Below are positions 42,759 through 51,300 of a DNA stretch of 64,000 bases, piece after piece. Under the pieces are notes generated by a model, which ran no database searches, was not told where the DNA came from, and saw only the letters and a list, made by a program, of their open reading frames with translations. How positions within the stretch are numbered: position 1 is the first letter of the stretch; every line of letters starts with the position of its first letter. Origin of the DNA: an uncultured Senegalimassilia sp. Lineage in GTDB: Bacteria > Actinomycetota > Coriobacteriia > Coriobacteriales > Eggerthellaceae. The stretch is from the NCBI RefSeq assembly GCF_934630535.1, contig NZ_CAKTVU010000001.1, forward strand, positions 280,491-344,490, written 5' to 3'. Made by a program: the position numbers and the translations under genes.

Positions 42759-43319
42759 ATGCAATTGACAACGGAACGGCTGATACTGCGCCCATGGGCT
42801 GAAACGGACGCAGAGGACCTGTACAGGTACGCGAAGGACGACAGGGTGGGGCCGATTGCCGGCTGGCCACCTCACTCGAGCGTTGAGGACAGCGCGGAAA
42901 TCATCCGCACCGTGTTCTCCGCGCCGGAGACGTACGCCGTTTGCCTGAAAGAAGACAACAGGGCCATCGGAAGCATAGGGTTGATGATCGGCGCGCGCTC
43001 CGACAAGAAGATCCCGGACACCGAGGGGGAAATCGGCTACTGGATCGGCGTCCCGTTCTGGGGCAAAGGGCTGATACCGGAGGCGACTCAAGAGCTCGTT
43101 CGCCATGGTTTCGAGGACTTGAAGCTGGACAAAATCTGGTGCGGATACTTTGACGGGAACGAGAAATCGAAACGCGTTCAGGAAAAATGCGGCTTCTCCT
43201 GGCACCGCACCCGCAAGGACGTCTACTGCGAGCTGATGGGCGACACCCGCACAGAGCAAATCACGTGCCTGACAAGAGGTGATTGGCTGAGTCGGGGCAT
43301 GCTCGATTGCGTCGTGTAG
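42759..43319 (+). CDS. GNAT family acetyltransferase (RimJ/RimL-like)
   Basis: A 186-residue N-acetyltransferase starting LTTERLILRPW, with IGYWIGVPFWGKGLIPEA (acetyl-CoA pyrophosphate loop, about residues 91-108) and the NEKSKRVQEKCGF motif. It probably acetylates an amino group on a protein or small molecule. The last ten residues (LSRGMLDCVV) look like read-through into a neighbouring remnant on the other strand; typical homologues end shortly after CLTxxDW. The ribosome site is weak. It lies in a patch of mobile-element and gene fragments. Confidence 0.85.
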   Translation: MQLTTERLILRPWAETDAEDLYRYAKDDRVGPIAGWPPHSSVEDSAEIIRTVFSAPETYAVCLKEDNRAIGSIGLMIGARSDKKIPDTEGEIGYWIGVPFWGKGLIPEATQELVRHGFEDLKLDKIWCGYFDGNEKSKRVQEKCGFSWHRTRKDVYCELMGDTRTEQITCLTRGDWLSRGMLDCVV

Positions 43320-43612
43320 GGACTTGGTGACAATGTATTGTCCGTCATCGTAGCAGACCTTCACCTTGTCGAAACGCTGTAGGTATTTCAGGTTGTCGAA
43401 GATCAGGTTGACCATATCCCTTTTCATTCTTGTGATGAGCGCCGTGTCGCTTTTGAAATCGCTCTTTTCGTAGGAGAAGGTGTGGTACATGAACGACGCA
43501 CGCTGAGCTTTCTCCAAGATGCTCTTGCGTATTTCGGCTTTGAATAGCCGATTCGGTTGGCGATGCGCGGCAAGTGGCTCTTCTGCGACCGTTTGCCCTT
43601 TCCCCGTCGCTT
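43295..43612 (-). pseudogene. DUF3800 gene fragment
   Basis: The reverse strand encodes the C-terminal half of a DUF3800 protein: EEPLAAHRQPNRLFKAEIRK, then FMYHTFSYEKSDFKSD, RMKRDMVNLIFDNLKYL and DKVKVCYDDGQYIVTKSLHDA. It has no start codon after the upstream stop and its C-terminus is cut where the GNAT gene ends. DUF3800 proteins often travel with mobile elements. This is a remnant joined to the GNAT gene by rearrangement. Adjacent bases up to 43848 give no clear gene. Confidence 0.6.
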
Positions 43613-43848
43613 AATGTTGACGACGACGTTGCGTCGTTGGATATCGTCCTTTTTCGCGATAAGGAAGCGAGAGAGGAGCAGTCGGCGATCGTATCGTGGA
43701 TGAGATTATCGGTATCGAGCAAAATAAGAAACTGCCCGCCGATATCTTGCGCACGGGTCGCGAGGTTATTCCAGACAGCGTCGTCCGGGCGCTTTATCGC
43801 AAAAGCGATATCTAGCAAGTGGTTAATGAAGAGCGCAAAGGAGCACTC

Positions 43849-44235
43849 GTGAATCCTATCAAGAAAGTTGTATTCGTATCTGTTGGTTGCCTGTGCGCTG
43901 CCTTGGGCATCGCCGGTGCATTCTTGCCCGTATTGCCCACGACTCCGCTTCTCCTTGCTGCGGCCTTTCTGTTTTCGCGCAGTTCGCAACGATTGAATAA
44001 CTGGCTGATTAAAACGAAAGTGTATAAAGCATACGTCGAGCCTATCAATTCCGGCGAAGGCATCCCTCTTTGCAAGAAAGCCTCGATATTGGGCGTTTCC
44101 TATGCCGTTATGGCGATAAGCGCATTTGCGGTTGCCCGTCCTTTGGTGTGGGTCATGTTAGGTTGCGTGGCGGTGTTCTTGTTTTGGCTGATCGGGTTCC
44201 ATGTTCCAACGGCTTCCGCAAAAGGGGCTGAATGA
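43849..44235 (+). CDS. DUF454 (YbaN-type) small membrane protein
   Basis: A 128-residue inner-membrane protein of the YbaN/DUF454 family: two N-terminal helices enclosing GIAGAFLPVLPTTPLLLAAAFLFSRSS and two C-terminal helices. This motif (LPVLPTTPFLLLAAF-like) is diagnostic. Function is unknown. GTG at 43849 follows AAAGGAGCACTC; a longer frame from 43819 is less likely. Confidence 0.88.
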   Translation: MNPIKKVVFVSVGCLCAALGIAGAFLPVLPTTPLLLAAAFLFSRSSQRLNNWLIKTKVYKAYVEPINSGEGIPLCKKASILGVSYAVMAISAFAVARPLVWVMLGCVAVFLFWLIGFHVPTASAKGAE

Positions 44236-44306
44236 TGGGGGGCAGCGCTAGATCTTTTTTGCACCGGGTGTCGGGCAAGTCGTCATGAAATAACTCTTCG
44301 CTATTT

Positions 44307-44358
44307 GCGAAACGTTCTTGACAACCCGCATGCCTCACTCTAATATGCGAACGGTTCT
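44307..44358 (+). promoter_or_regulatory. Promoter with two Zur/Fur-like boxes before the zinc transporter genes
   Basis: TTGACA (44318-44323), 17 bases and TAATAT (44341-44346) form a strong promoter. GCGAAACGTTCT (44307-44318) touches the -35 and GCGAACGGTTCT (44347-44358) follows the -10. The two share 10 of 12 bases and each has a GAA-N3-TTC core. A repressor bound at both would block the promoter, as Zur does for zinc importers. Confidence 0.7.
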
Positions 44359-44487
44359 CAACTCCCTGTCCGCCCATATGCTGGCCAAGCATGGCTTTCG
44401 CCTTGATATGTTGAGCACCGTCTTGTTCGGCACGTGCGAAGCGTGCGCGAAGGAACGCGCTGCGAGCAGCGGGAAGGGCCCCGATGA
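44330..44487 (+). pseudogene. Fur-family regulator C-terminal remnant
   Basis: A short frame of 51 codons with SAHMLAKHGFRLDMLST and VLFGTCEACAKE, which resembles the C-terminal dimer and structural-zinc region (CxxC) of actinobacterial Fur/Zur proteins. The DNA-binding N-terminus is absent. Its own beginning overlaps the promoter, so full translation is doubtful. Its stop overlaps the next ATG (GATGAATAA), so it may survive as a coupling leader or be a scar of a deleted fur gene. Confidence 0.45.
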
Positions 44488-44768
44488 ATAACGTGCGCAC
44501 ACGTATTGCCGCGCTGGTTTTGACCTTCGTCTTGCTCGCGCCTGCCCTGTTCATCGTTGCCGAAGCTCAGCATGACTGCCAGGGCGATGAGTGCCAGGTT
44601 TGCCAGGTACTCGCCATCGCTTCTTCTATCATCCAAACCGCCGCTGACGTTGCTGTCGCGGCGTCCGAAGCTGCTCTTTTTGCTGTATTCGTGCTGCTGA
44701 TCGCCGCGCGACCCTTTCATGCGGCGTCTAATACGCTGGTCGGACTTAAGGTGAGGCTCGACTGCTAG
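44484..44768 (+). CDS. Small membrane protein with extracytoplasmic Cys/His motif
   Basis: A 94-residue protein with an N-terminal signal-like helix (IAALVLTFVLLAPALFIV), then HDCQGDECQVCQ, and a second helix. The cluster of one His and three Cys outside the membrane could bind a metal. It lies between the metal-regulated promoter and the zinc-type binding protein, 67 bases before it. I recognise no family. A link to metal handling is inferred from position and residues. Confidence 0.65.
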   Translation: MNNVRTRIAALVLTFVLLAPALFIVAEAQHDCQGDECQVCQVLAIASSIIQTAADVAVAASEAALFAVFVLLIAARPFHAASNTLVGLKVRLDC

Positions 44769-44835
44769 GGTACATCTTCCTCGATTATGTACGTCATGCC
44801 CGCAAAAAGGCATTCCTAGCAGGAGATATATACCA

Positions 44836-45825
44836 ATGGTGAAACTGAATAAGATGATGTATGCAGCTTTCGCGGCTGTGGTGGCCGTGCTGTGCGTCGT
44901 GGGGCTTTCCGCATGCTCCGGCACCTCGAACAACTCGAATGCGGCTGCGAACGATAGCCAATCCTCAAACGAATCCCAGAAGGTCCAGGTGGTGGCAAGC
45001 TTCTACCCGATGGCCGACTTTGCCCAGAAAATCGGAGGAGAACACGTTGGAGTCACGAACCTCTGCCCGGCGGGAACTGAACCGCATGAATGGGAGCCGT
45101 CGCCGAGCGACGTCAAGGCCATTGAAGGCGCCGATGTCTTCGTCTACAACGGGGCAGACATGGAGGGCTGGGTTAGCGATACCCTGGCCTCCTCGAACCT
45201 CCACGGCGCCGTTGTTTGCGCATCCGACGGCATTAACCTGCGCCTCGCCGACCATAGCTACGATGTTGATGGGACCGATGAGGGCGAACACGCTGGCGAG
45301 CACGACCCGCACGTGTGGCTTGCGCCCGAAAACGCGAAGAAGGAAGCCGAGAACATCAAGGACGCGCTGGTAAAGGCAGACCCCGACAACGCTTCCGAAT
45401 ACGAGGCGAACTACACGAAGTGGGCGGGGGAGTTTGACTCTCTCGACAAGGAATTCTCCGAGCAGCTCTCTCAGGCTTCCGGCAAGACTATCGTCGTGTC
45501 CCATGAGACGTTCGGCTATCTGTGCGATGCCTACGGCCTGACTCAGGAGCCCATCACGGGTATGGACGCGGAAGGCGAGCCCGATGCGAAGGCCATGGCC
45601 GAAATCGTGCGGTTCGTGCGCGACCATAACGTGAAGGTCATCTTCTCCGAAGACCTGGTGAGCCCGAAGGTTGCCCAGCAGATCGCCGACGAGACGAGTG
45701 CTTCATGCGAGGTATTGAACCCCGTCGAAGGGCTCGAGCAGGACGAGCTCGATGCCGGCGAGGATTACTTCTCCGTTATGCGCGACAACCTTAAGGAGCT
45801 TGTCAGCGCGCTGAACCAGCAGTAA
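44836..45825 (+). CDS. znuA: Zinc/manganese ABC transporter substrate-binding lipoprotein (ZnuA-like)
   Basis: A 329-residue cluster A-I metal-binding lipoprotein with lipobox LSAC (Cys about 27). Metal ligands are His in EPHEWEPS (about 84), His in DPHVWLAP (about 155), His in SHETFGYL (about 220) and Glu/Asp in FSEDLVSP (about 275). A short His-rich loop, EGEHAGEHD, precedes the second ligand, as in zinc-specific ZnuA. Zinc is therefore likelier than manganese. Starts znuACB; GCAGGAG lies before the ATG. Confidence 0.9.
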   Translation: MVKLNKMMYAAFAAVVAVLCVVGLSACSGTSNNSNAAANDSQSSNESQKVQVVASFYPMADFAQKIGGEHVGVTNLCPAGTEPHEWEPSPSDVKAIEGADVFVYNGADMEGWVSDTLASSNLHGAVVCASDGINLRLADHSYDVDGTDEGEHAGEHDPHVWLAPENAKKEAENIKDALVKADPDNASEYEANYTKWAGEFDSLDKEFSEQLSQASGKTIVVSHETFGYLCDAYGLTQEPITGMDAEGEPDAKAMAEIVRFVRDHNVKVIFSEDLVSPKVAQQIADETSASCEVLNPVEGLEQDELDAGEDYFSVMRDNLKELVSALNQQ

Positions 45826-45832
45826 GGCGGGG

Positions 45833-46609
45833 ATGGGTATGAGCGGAAACCTCGGCGAATTCGCAAGAGGCCGTACCTCGGTAGGCGATGCGCCGCCGTG
45901 CTCGGTGCGGATGTCGCATGTGTCGTTCTCCTACGGGGAATCGACGGTGCTTGTGGATGCTAATTTGCGCGTCGAGCAAGGCGAAACCTGCATGATCGTA
46001 GGGGAGAACGGCGCCGGGAAGTCGACGTTGCTCAAAGTCATGCTCGGTGCGCTTTCCCCGGCGACGGGGAGCGCCGAGCTGTTCGGCGCTTCGGCTTCCT
46101 CGTTTCGCGATTGGCGGCGCATCGGGTATGTTCCCCAGCGCATTGCGGGCACTTACGAGCGATTCTCGGCGACCGTCCGGGAAGTGGTGGCCGCAAATCG
46201 CTATGCCGTTCGCAAGGGGTTTCCGCCTCGCTCGGAAAACGATAACGCTGCTGTCGAGCAGGCTCTTGACGATGTCGGTATGAGCCGCTTTGCCAAACGG
46301 CTTATCGGGGAACTATCGGGAGGTCAGATGCAGCGGGTGTTTTTGGCTCGCGCCCTTGTCAACCGGCCGGATCTGCTCGTGCTCGATGAGCCGACTAGCG
46401 GGATGGACGTCGACGCGGTCGAGTCGTTCGCCTTGCTGCTGCGTGACATCACGGCCGCAAGGGAGCGGTCTGTGGTTGTGGTGACGCATGACACGCGTCG
46501 CCTCTCCGGGTTTCCGGCTCGTGTTCTGCGCTTAGAATCGGGAGCCTTCGAAGAGTGCGGGGGAAGCGCGTCCGACCACCGCGCGTGCGTCCCGGAAAGG
46601 GAGGCTTAA
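45833..46609 (+). CDS. znuC: Metal ABC transporter ATP-binding protein (ZnuC-like)
   Basis: A 258-residue ATPase with Walker A GENGAGKST (about residue 57), Q-loop VPQRIAG, signature ELSGGQMQRVFLARAL, Walker B LLVLDEPTSG and switch His in VTHD. It powers import through the membrane partner. The N-terminal 25 residues are poorly conserved, so the second Met at 45839 or later may be used. It begins seven bases after znuA and ends three bases before znuB. Confidence 0.9.
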   Translation: MGMSGNLGEFARGRTSVGDAPPCSVRMSHVSFSYGESTVLVDANLRVEQGETCMIVGENGAGKSTLLKVMLGALSPATGSAELFGASASSFRDWRRIGYVPQRIAGTYERFSATVREVVAANRYAVRKGFPPRSENDNAAVEQALDDVGMSRFAKRLIGELSGGQMQRVFLARALVNRPDLLVLDEPTSGMDVDAVESFALLLRDITAARERSVVVVTHDTRRLSGFPARVLRLESGAFEECGGSASDHRACVPEREA

Positions 46610-46611
46610 GG

Positions 46612-47433
46612 ATGCTGCAGCTGCTTGCCGATATGTTCTCCCATGGGTTTATGACGCGCGCGTTCATCGCCGGTGTCGTGCTTGGCGCGGCGATTCCGCT
46701 GGTGGGCGTCGTGGTGGTGCTCAAGCGCCTGTCGATGGTGGGCGATGCGCTTTCGCACACCTCGCTCGCGGGCGTGGCCGCCGGGCTTATCGGCGGAATC
46801 AACCCCGTCGCAGGCGCCGCGGTTGCTTGCGTTGCGGCGGCGCTCGCTATCGAGGGTATCCGCCGCCGCTTCGAAGGCCATGCCGACCTTGCGATTGCCG
46901 TCGTTATGGCGACGGGCGTGGGCCTTGCCGGCGTGCTTTCCGGGTTCACGCCGAATAGCTCCACGTTCTCGAGCTTCCTGTTCGGCAGCATCGTGACGGT
47001 GGGCGACGACGAGCTTACGGCCGTTGTCGTGCTCGGCGTCGCGGTGGCGGCGCTGTGCCTCGTGTTCCGCCGCGAGCTGTTCTGGGTGACCATCGACGAG
47101 CGCGCCGCTCGGCTCGCCGGCGTGCGCGTGACGGCGGTGAACTTCGCGTTCATCCTGATAACGGCCGTGGCGGTGTCCATCGCGTCGCGCACGGTCGGCA
47201 CGCTGATCGTGAGCTCCGTGATGACCGTGCCCGTGGCCTGCGCGCTGGTGGTGGCGCGCAGCTGGAGGCAGACTATCGCGATTTCGTGTGCGGTGGGCGT
47301 GATGAGCGCCGCCGCCGGGCTTGTGGCTTCATATGTGTTCGGCTTCAAGTCGGGCGGCGCGATCGTACTGGCGGAAGTCACGCTGTTGCTGGTTTTCATC
47401 GCCGTGAAGGCGGTAGGCAAGCGCACCTCTTGA
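46612..47433 (+). CDS. znuB: Metal ABC transporter permease (ZnuB-like)
   Basis: A 273-residue ABC-3 family permease with about eight helices. LSMVGDALSHTSLAGVAAG is the family's most conserved stretch, and GVRVTAVNFAF is the coupling-loop region. It conducts zinc or manganese. The ATG at 46612 follows GGGAGGCTTAAGG; a longer frame overlapping znuC is not needed. The gene's right end abuts an IS remnant and no terminator follows. Confidence 0.9.
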   Translation: MLQLLADMFSHGFMTRAFIAGVVLGAAIPLVGVVVVLKRLSMVGDALSHTSLAGVAAGLIGGINPVAGAAVACVAAALAIEGIRRRFEGHADLAIAVVMATGVGLAGVLSGFTPNSSTFSSFLFGSIVTVGDDELTAVVVLGVAVAALCLVFRRELFWVTIDERAARLAGVRVTAVNFAFILITAVAVSIASRTVGTLIVSSVMTVPVACALVVARSWRQTIAISCAVGVMSAAAGLVASYVFGFKSGGAIVLAEVTLLLVFIAVKAVGKRTS

Positions 47434-47439
47434 TGGATG

Positions 47440-47525
47440 CAGAAGATCGTCGAATGAATCTGGCTGCGGCCCTCGACGAGCTCGTAGAGGGCGCGGGCCT
47501 CCTCCTTGGTGGCGACGTTGAGCGT
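47440..47525 (-). pseudogene. IstB-like ATPase fragment
   Basis: The reverse strand reads FTLNVATKEEARALYELVEG then RSQIHSTIFC, which resembles the late region of IS21-type IstB helper ATPases (LYELVEgRxxxxSTIFC/SQ). Only about 30 residues remain. It suggests an IS21-family insertion at the junction between znuB and the truncated aldo/keto reductase. Confidence 0.35.
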
Positions 47526-47901
47526 GAAGGTGAAGCCTATGGTCAACCAGGTGCTGCGCCATATCTCCAACACCCCGATCGAGCTTATCGAGTACTGCCA
47601 GGAACAGGGCATCGTCATGGAGGCGTACAGCCCCATGGCTCATGGCGAGGTGTTGAAGAACCCCGTCATCGCGCAGATGGCCGACAAGTACGGAGTATCC
47701 GTGCCGCGGCTCTGCATTCGCTATGATTTGCAGCTTGGGATGATAACCCTCCCCAAGACCGCAAACCCTCAGCACATGAAGGATAACGGCGACGTCGACT
47801 TCGAGATTTCCGCAGAGGACATGGAGACTTTGAAGAACGTCGATCGCATCGAAGACTACGGCGAGTCCGGTTCTTTCCCGGTGTTCGGCGGCAGGCTGTA
47901 G
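47524..47901 (+). pseudogene. 5'-truncated aldo/keto reductase
   Basis: About 125 codons of the C-terminal half of a classical aldo/keto reductase: VKPMVNQV, IEYCQEQGIVMEAYSPMAHG, ADKYGVSVPRLCIRY and LPKTANPQHMKDN, ending at TAG. The N-terminal half with the catalytic Asp, Tyr and Lys is missing and replaced by the IstB-like fragment. The family's NQxxxHP site reads NQVLRHIS. It cannot be an active enzyme. Confidence 0.75.
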
Positions 47902-47962
47902 GGTGCTTGGCCGCTCAAGTTTTACAAGCATCTAGGTAGTTACGTATACGGAAGGAATCGGC

Positions 47963-48094
47963 ATGAAGGAGAAGATCGTGCAGACCGCAGGACGCGATCA
48001 TGGGGGACAAGGTTCCGTACGCAGCCTAACGGCCTGCGTCAGCATTGCCAAAAACGCCCATCGAAAGGGCGAATCCCTCTTGACAGAACTTTAG
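47963..48094 (+). pseudogene. Carboxymuconolactone decarboxylase-type N-terminal remnant
   Basis: A 43-residue frame with GGAAGGAATCGGC upstream begins MKEKIVQTAGRD, the beginning of many CMD-domain proteins that neighbour aldo/keto reductases. It then degenerates and stops. The next 60-210 bases contain only the T-rich sequence and the promoter of the surface protein. Confidence 0.45.
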
Positions 48095-48153
48095 GAACAC
48101 CCTCCTTTTTTTCTGCAGCTGATGCTTTCCTGGCGCGTTATGCGCTTGCGATC

Positions 48154-48183
48154 TTGACCTTGCTAGACGGAGCCAACTATACG
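48154..48183 (+). promoter_or_regulatory. Candidate promoter of the giant surface protein
   Basis: TTGACC (48154-48159), an 18-base spacer and TATACG (48178-48183), 120 bases before the start. AT-rich sequence surrounds it. A CCTAGGTTCGCATATACGAACCTAGG-like palindrome region follows at about 48211-48235 and might bind a regulator. Confidence 0.45.
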
Positions 48184-48210
48184 AGCAGTATCATTGTCCC
48201 AGTTGAATCC

Positions 48211-48235
48211 TAGGTTCGCATATACGAACCTAGGA
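48211..48235. repeat. Palindrome in the leader of the giant surface protein gene
   Basis: CCTAGGTTCG, a short centre with CATATA, and CGAACCTAGG form a near-perfect inverted repeat about 70 bases before the start codon. It lies downstream of the candidate promoter, so it could be an operator or an mRNA hairpin. Confidence 0.65.
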
Positions 48236-48303
48236 ATTCCTTTCTCATTAGCGCAAAGATTAGCGTGAAGTATCAGCAAAATCAAAAAGAGAAGGACGCT
48301 GCT

Positions 48304-51300
48304 ATGAAACGAAATGCCACGCGTCGGAAAAAGCGGATGACATTGCGCGCAAGAGGAAGACGGGCATGCGCGTGCATGCTTTCGCTGGTGCTTGCAATAG
48401 GACTCGTTCCTAGCTTTGGCATAGCCGAGGTTGCCCAGGGCGAAGCTGGCGTTGCGGCGAATGTTGCCAGCGCATCAGACGATGCTGCGAACACTGAAGC
48501 CGTAGGCATGGCCAATGGCACCGATGCCCCCGATTCGCAGAAGGTGGCCATTCCCGAAAGCAGCACGGACATCGATGCTGCCGTCATTTTCGAAGGAAAC
48601 GAGCCTGGGGCGGCTTCTGACAAAAATGGCGAAGAGGCCGGCTCCGATTCGGCTCCATCCGCCGCTCGCGATGCAGCTTCCGCGCAGGGCAGTAGCGCAA
48701 GCGCCAGCGCTGACGCAGCTGCTGCGCAGGATGACGCCGCTACTCTCGCCGACGACCCCGAAGTAGGTCCGAACCCCTTTAAGCAAGGTGTGGATGCGCA
48801 GTCGCTGCTTGGCTTGGACAACTACGACAAACACGTTACGGTAGACGGCGAGGGCAACGTCGACAAAACCGAGACAGCCAAGCGCTGGAAAACGAAAGTC
48901 GGCTGCGAGGGTAAAAAGATGTGGGCAGGTACGCTCATCCAAGACAATGGCTACTGGGATCAGCCGGGGTGGAGCTTTGTAGTCGACTGGCCGCAGCCAA
49001 ATCCCCTGCACGATGCTGAGGTGTATGCCTACATTGAAAAAAACTACAGCGGTACAACTGACGGCGTGGAGCGCGACGTGGTTATTGCCGAGGGCGATGC
49101 TGGTCTTACGTCCGTCAACTTCCGCGATCTGTTTGACGGCAGCCATGATGTGTACATAGGCGGCTTCGGCTTCAAATACAATCGCCTTAGCTCGCTTTCA
49201 ATCCCCAGCTTCGTCAAAAAGATCAACATGGATGCGTTTATGCAGGATGGCACAAATGCTTTTTTGACCGACTTGCAATTCGAAGAGGGCATTGAGTGCA
49301 TTGCGGGCGGGGCATTTAGCAATTGTAACGGCCTTGCGAAGCAGGACCTGATTGAGTTTCCAAAATCGCTTAAATACCTTGACGGCGGAGCGTTTACGAC
49401 GTGCGGCGCTCTGAAGGTGCGGTTCGACAATCCCGACATTCGTTTTGGCAGCCAGTACGACAGCGACCAAGACTACCCTTCTCTCCCCTTCGATGACGGT
49501 ACAACTGTGTATGCCTACAAGAAGAAGAGCGACGGCACCGATTCTGACCCGTACCGCCTTTCGCAACAGGATACCGAATCCTCCAAGCACTATAACTACG
49601 TATGGCTCGACGATGAATCGTCGGTTGTCACGGTTACCGGCAAAGTTGAACTTCCTGAAGGCGCTGCTCCCGGCGACGTGTCGGTAGTTATGGAGCAAAA
49701 CGGCGCATTGAAAAAACTGGCGCTAGCCGAAGACGGATCTTTCACGTGCCCCGACGCAGCAATTGCTACCGAGTGTTCCATCACCGTGCAAATTGCTGGG
49801 TACTATGATAAAAACTACCTGCGCACCGCATCGCAGATGGGCTCCTCGTGGGATTTGGGAACAATTGCCGCGTCTGATTTCAAGAAGATCGCCGTTCAGC
49901 GCATGCTCCCGATAAGCGTCTATACAAAGAACGCCGCGAATGCGGAAGGCGAAGAAGCGCTCACGAATATTACGAGCAATCCTGGTTTATCGTTCAAGCT
50001 CAAGCGCGATGGCGTCGATCTGGCTTCGGGCGAAGACGCCGATTACGTCGTGCAGTGCAATTCTGTTGTGCTCTCCGAAGCGCTTGCGAACGAGGGCAAC
50101 TTCGAGAGGCTTTCGCTCGAAGTTTCGACCAGCGATTCGCTGAAGCTTACGGGCGCTACGGTTGCCTACAGCAGCGAACGGGGCGGTTTCGAGGCAACCC
50201 TTTCTTCATGGGGCGGCGCACGTGTGTCCACGAACGCCGCGTATGAGGGCCGCAGTCGCGTATTCCTCTTCAGCGGGACCGACGCGAATGCGCGTTGCGT
50301 CGTGGACAGCTACACGTCGGTTGTATGGCCAGATGGTCAGGAAAACCCCAATTGGATTCTTTCTACGGGCAAGCTGAAGGCGGGAACCTATGTTGTGGCG
50401 GCATGCAAGCCAGACGCGGTGCTCTCTGCATCGAACCTGGGAGTGTTGGAGCGTTCTGGCGTTCCGTACGCGAAAGCCGAAGTCGAAATAACCGACAATT
50501 CAGTGTCTGAGGTGACGCTCGACGTGCCCGATTACGACAAAGAGCAGCTGCTGAAGAATGCGGGGGTGAAATCAGCGCGCGTACAAGCCCCGGGTGACGG
50601 TGTGGTTGCTGGGAGCGAAATAATAATCGAAGTGGCCTATGACCTCGATAAGCCAATGCCGCTCGAATTCACCTTCGGCATTCCTTCCGCTGATTATCAC
50701 GGCGTAAGCGCAGCACTGAAAAGCTCAGGTAATGCGTCTTGTGGGGTGTATGGGGACAGCCTGGTTGTTAATGTCGATGCGCAAACGACCTCTGATGTGC
50801 TCTATATTGCGTTTACGCCCGATAAGCAGCAGGCTTACTCGCTTCCCGTGTCGCTCAAGGCGGGCGATAAGGTGATTCCTCTGGGCGATGCGTCATTCCT
50901 CGCACGAGGAATGACGGTCAAGGTTGCCGACAACTGCGTAAAAGATACTGGCAATCAGGCTACGGTGTACGGCGTGCCTTCGTCGTTTATCGAGCTTTCC
51001 ATTGCTGGCCAAACGGTGGGAACGGCATATACGAACGCGCTTGGTCATGCGCAGATTTCATTTGACATTCCCGAAGAAGTCACCCAGGGTCTTCTGTTCG
51101 GCGACTGCGTAAAACTTGATGCGAAAAGTGGACAGGTTGATGCTCATCTCGATTGCTTCTATCGCCCAGGTGCGAAAATCAAGACGTTCAGCATAACGAA
51201 TGCGGGCAAAACCCAAACAAGAATCGTTGATGGGAAAGAGACCTACGATAGCCTCACCGTTCTGTATCAATTCCCAAAGAAAAAGAATGCATATTGGACG

